From the NCBI GenBank assembly GCA_013297645.1, contig JAAFHU010000004.1, forward strand, positions 1 to 38,077: a stretch of 38,077 nucleotides of DNA, given 5' to 3'. A program made the translations under genes and the position numbers. The stretch's first letter is position 1. The number at the start of each line of letters is the position of its first letter. Below the pieces are notes generated by a model that made no database searches, had not been told where the DNA came from, and worked only from the letters and a program-made list of their open reading frames with translations. Positions 37,068 through 38,077 of the stretch are shown here, in pieces. The DNA is from Actinomycetota bacterium. GTDB taxonomy: Bacteria > Actinomycetota > Actinomycetes > Actinomycetales > Microbacteriaceae.

Positions 37068-38077
37068 TTAGTCGAAGAGGGTCGCCCCGATGGGGTGGCC
37101 CTCTTTCGCGCCCGGGGGCACCGCGAAGATGGCGGAGCCGACGTGGCGCAGGTACTCGTTGAGTCCGTCGTTGCGGGCGAGGTTGAGCTGGATCGGCACG
37201 AACTGCTCCCGCGGGTCCCGCTGGAAGCAGATGAAGAACAGACCGGCATTGAGGCGTCCGAGCTCGTCATTGCCGTCCACGAAGTTGTAGCCACGGCGCA
37301 GCAGCGCGGCGCCGTCGTTCTGGGTGGGGTGAGCCAGGCGAACGTGGGCGTTGGGATCGATGATCGGGGCATCCCCGCGGCCGAGCAGGGCGAAGTCCGG
37401 CTCGGTGAACTCGGTGCCGCCGCTGAGCGGCGCCCCCTCGCCCTTGGTGCGGCCGACGACCGTCTCCTGCTCGCGCAGGCTTGTACGGTCCCAGGTCTCG
37501 ATGGTCATGCGGATCTTGCGCGCCACGAGGTAGCTTCCACCGGCCATCCACCCGGGCTCGTCGACCCAGACCGATCGCTCGAGGGCCGCCGTGTCCTCCG
37601 ACTTGAGGTTGGCGGTGCCGTCTTTGAAGCCGAAGAGGTTGCGCGGGGTGGCCTGGGCCCGGCTCGTCGACGAGGTACGGCCGAAGCCGAGCTGCGACCA
37701 GCGCAGAGTCGCGCGCCCGAAGGCAATGCGCGACAGGTTGCGGATGGCGTGCACCGCCACCTGCGGATCGTCGCTGCAGGCCTGGATGCAGAGGTCTCCT
37801 CCGACGTAGGCGGGGTCGAGGGTGTCGCCGGGGAAGTGCGGCAGGTCGATGAGGGCGGCGGGCCGCTTGGCGCCCAGCCCGAAGCGGTCGTCGAAGAGCG
37901 AGGGGCCGAAGCCGAAGGTGATGGTCAGCCCCGCGGGCGGCAGGTCGAGGGCCTCGCCCGTGTCGTCCGGTGGTGAGTCGTAGGGTCCGTCGATCGGGCC
38001 GAAGCCACCCGCCCCGGACCCGGCAGCCATGCGGTTGGCGGCGTAGCTCCAGTCCTCGAGCAGTTCGCGCAGGTCGG
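37068..38077 (-). CDS. Dyp-type peroxidase, EfeB-like (5' end beyond window)
   Basis: ORF 37068..38030 continues in frame to the window edge (DLRELLEDWSYAANRMAAG...); TFGFGPSLFD, FKDGTANL motifs. Confidence 0.92.
   Translation of the reverse strand, partial: DLRELLEDWSYAANRMAAGSGAGGFGPIDGPYDSPPDDTGEALDLPPAGLTITFGFGPSLFDDRFGLGAKRPAALIDLPHFPGDTLDPAYVGGDLCIQACSDDPQVAVHAIRNLSRIAFGRATLRWSQLGFGRTSSTSRAQATPRNLFGFKDGTANLKSEDTAALERSVWVDEPGWMAGGSYLVARKIRMTIETWDRTSLREQETVVGRTKGEGAPLSGGTEFTEPDFALLGRGDAPIIDPNAHVRLAHPTQNDGAALLRRGYNFVDGNDELGRLNAGLFFICFQRDPREQFVPIQLNLARNDGLNEYLRHVGSAIFAVPPGAKEGHPIGATLFD
37075..37105 (+). terminator. terminator-like hairpin inside the 3' coding end of the efeB-like gene
   Basis: AAGAGGGTCGCCCC-GAT-GGGGTGGCCCTCTT, 14 pairs including two G-U. 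Confidence 0.65.

Overview
The window looks like an ordinary, high-GC, core actinobacterial chromosome segment (probably Microbacteriaceae-like; taxonomy is inferred from gene content and codon style, not searched). I support about 36 protein-coding genes. They include YchF, adenosine deaminase, a GT2 glycosyltransferase, a LON-substrate-binding-domain protein, a glutaredoxin/mycoredoxin-like protein, an AlaX-type editing protein and a large polytopic patatin-like protein. There is a glycine-cleavage locus (tandem glycine riboswitch-gcvT-gcvH-gcvP) and a peptide ABC transporter operon (order C-A-B-D-F) translationally chained to a PH-domain-like protein and a CPBP protease. An orphan family-5 substrate-binding protein, TypA/BipA, two paralogous lipoproteins and the 3' part of a Dyp-type peroxidase (EfeB-like) complete the list. 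I saw no CRISPR array, tRNA, rRNA or mobile element, and no obvious defence or biosynthetic 'system'. The most interesting signals are at nucleotide level. (1) Fourteen start codons sit exactly 6 nt after a -10-like hexamer (TANNNT in 13, CAAGAT in 1), implying pervasive leaderless transcription; two of these hexamers are built on the upstream gene's TAG stop codon. (2) A pair of back-to-back overlapping promoters lies between the glutaredoxin-like and AlaX-like genes. (3) Terminator-like hairpins are encoded inside the 3' coding ends of gcvP (stop codon in the loop) and the efeB-like gene. (4) RNA hairpins flank the peptide-binding-protein gene inside its operon. (5) A SOUL heme-binding gene appears frameshifted.
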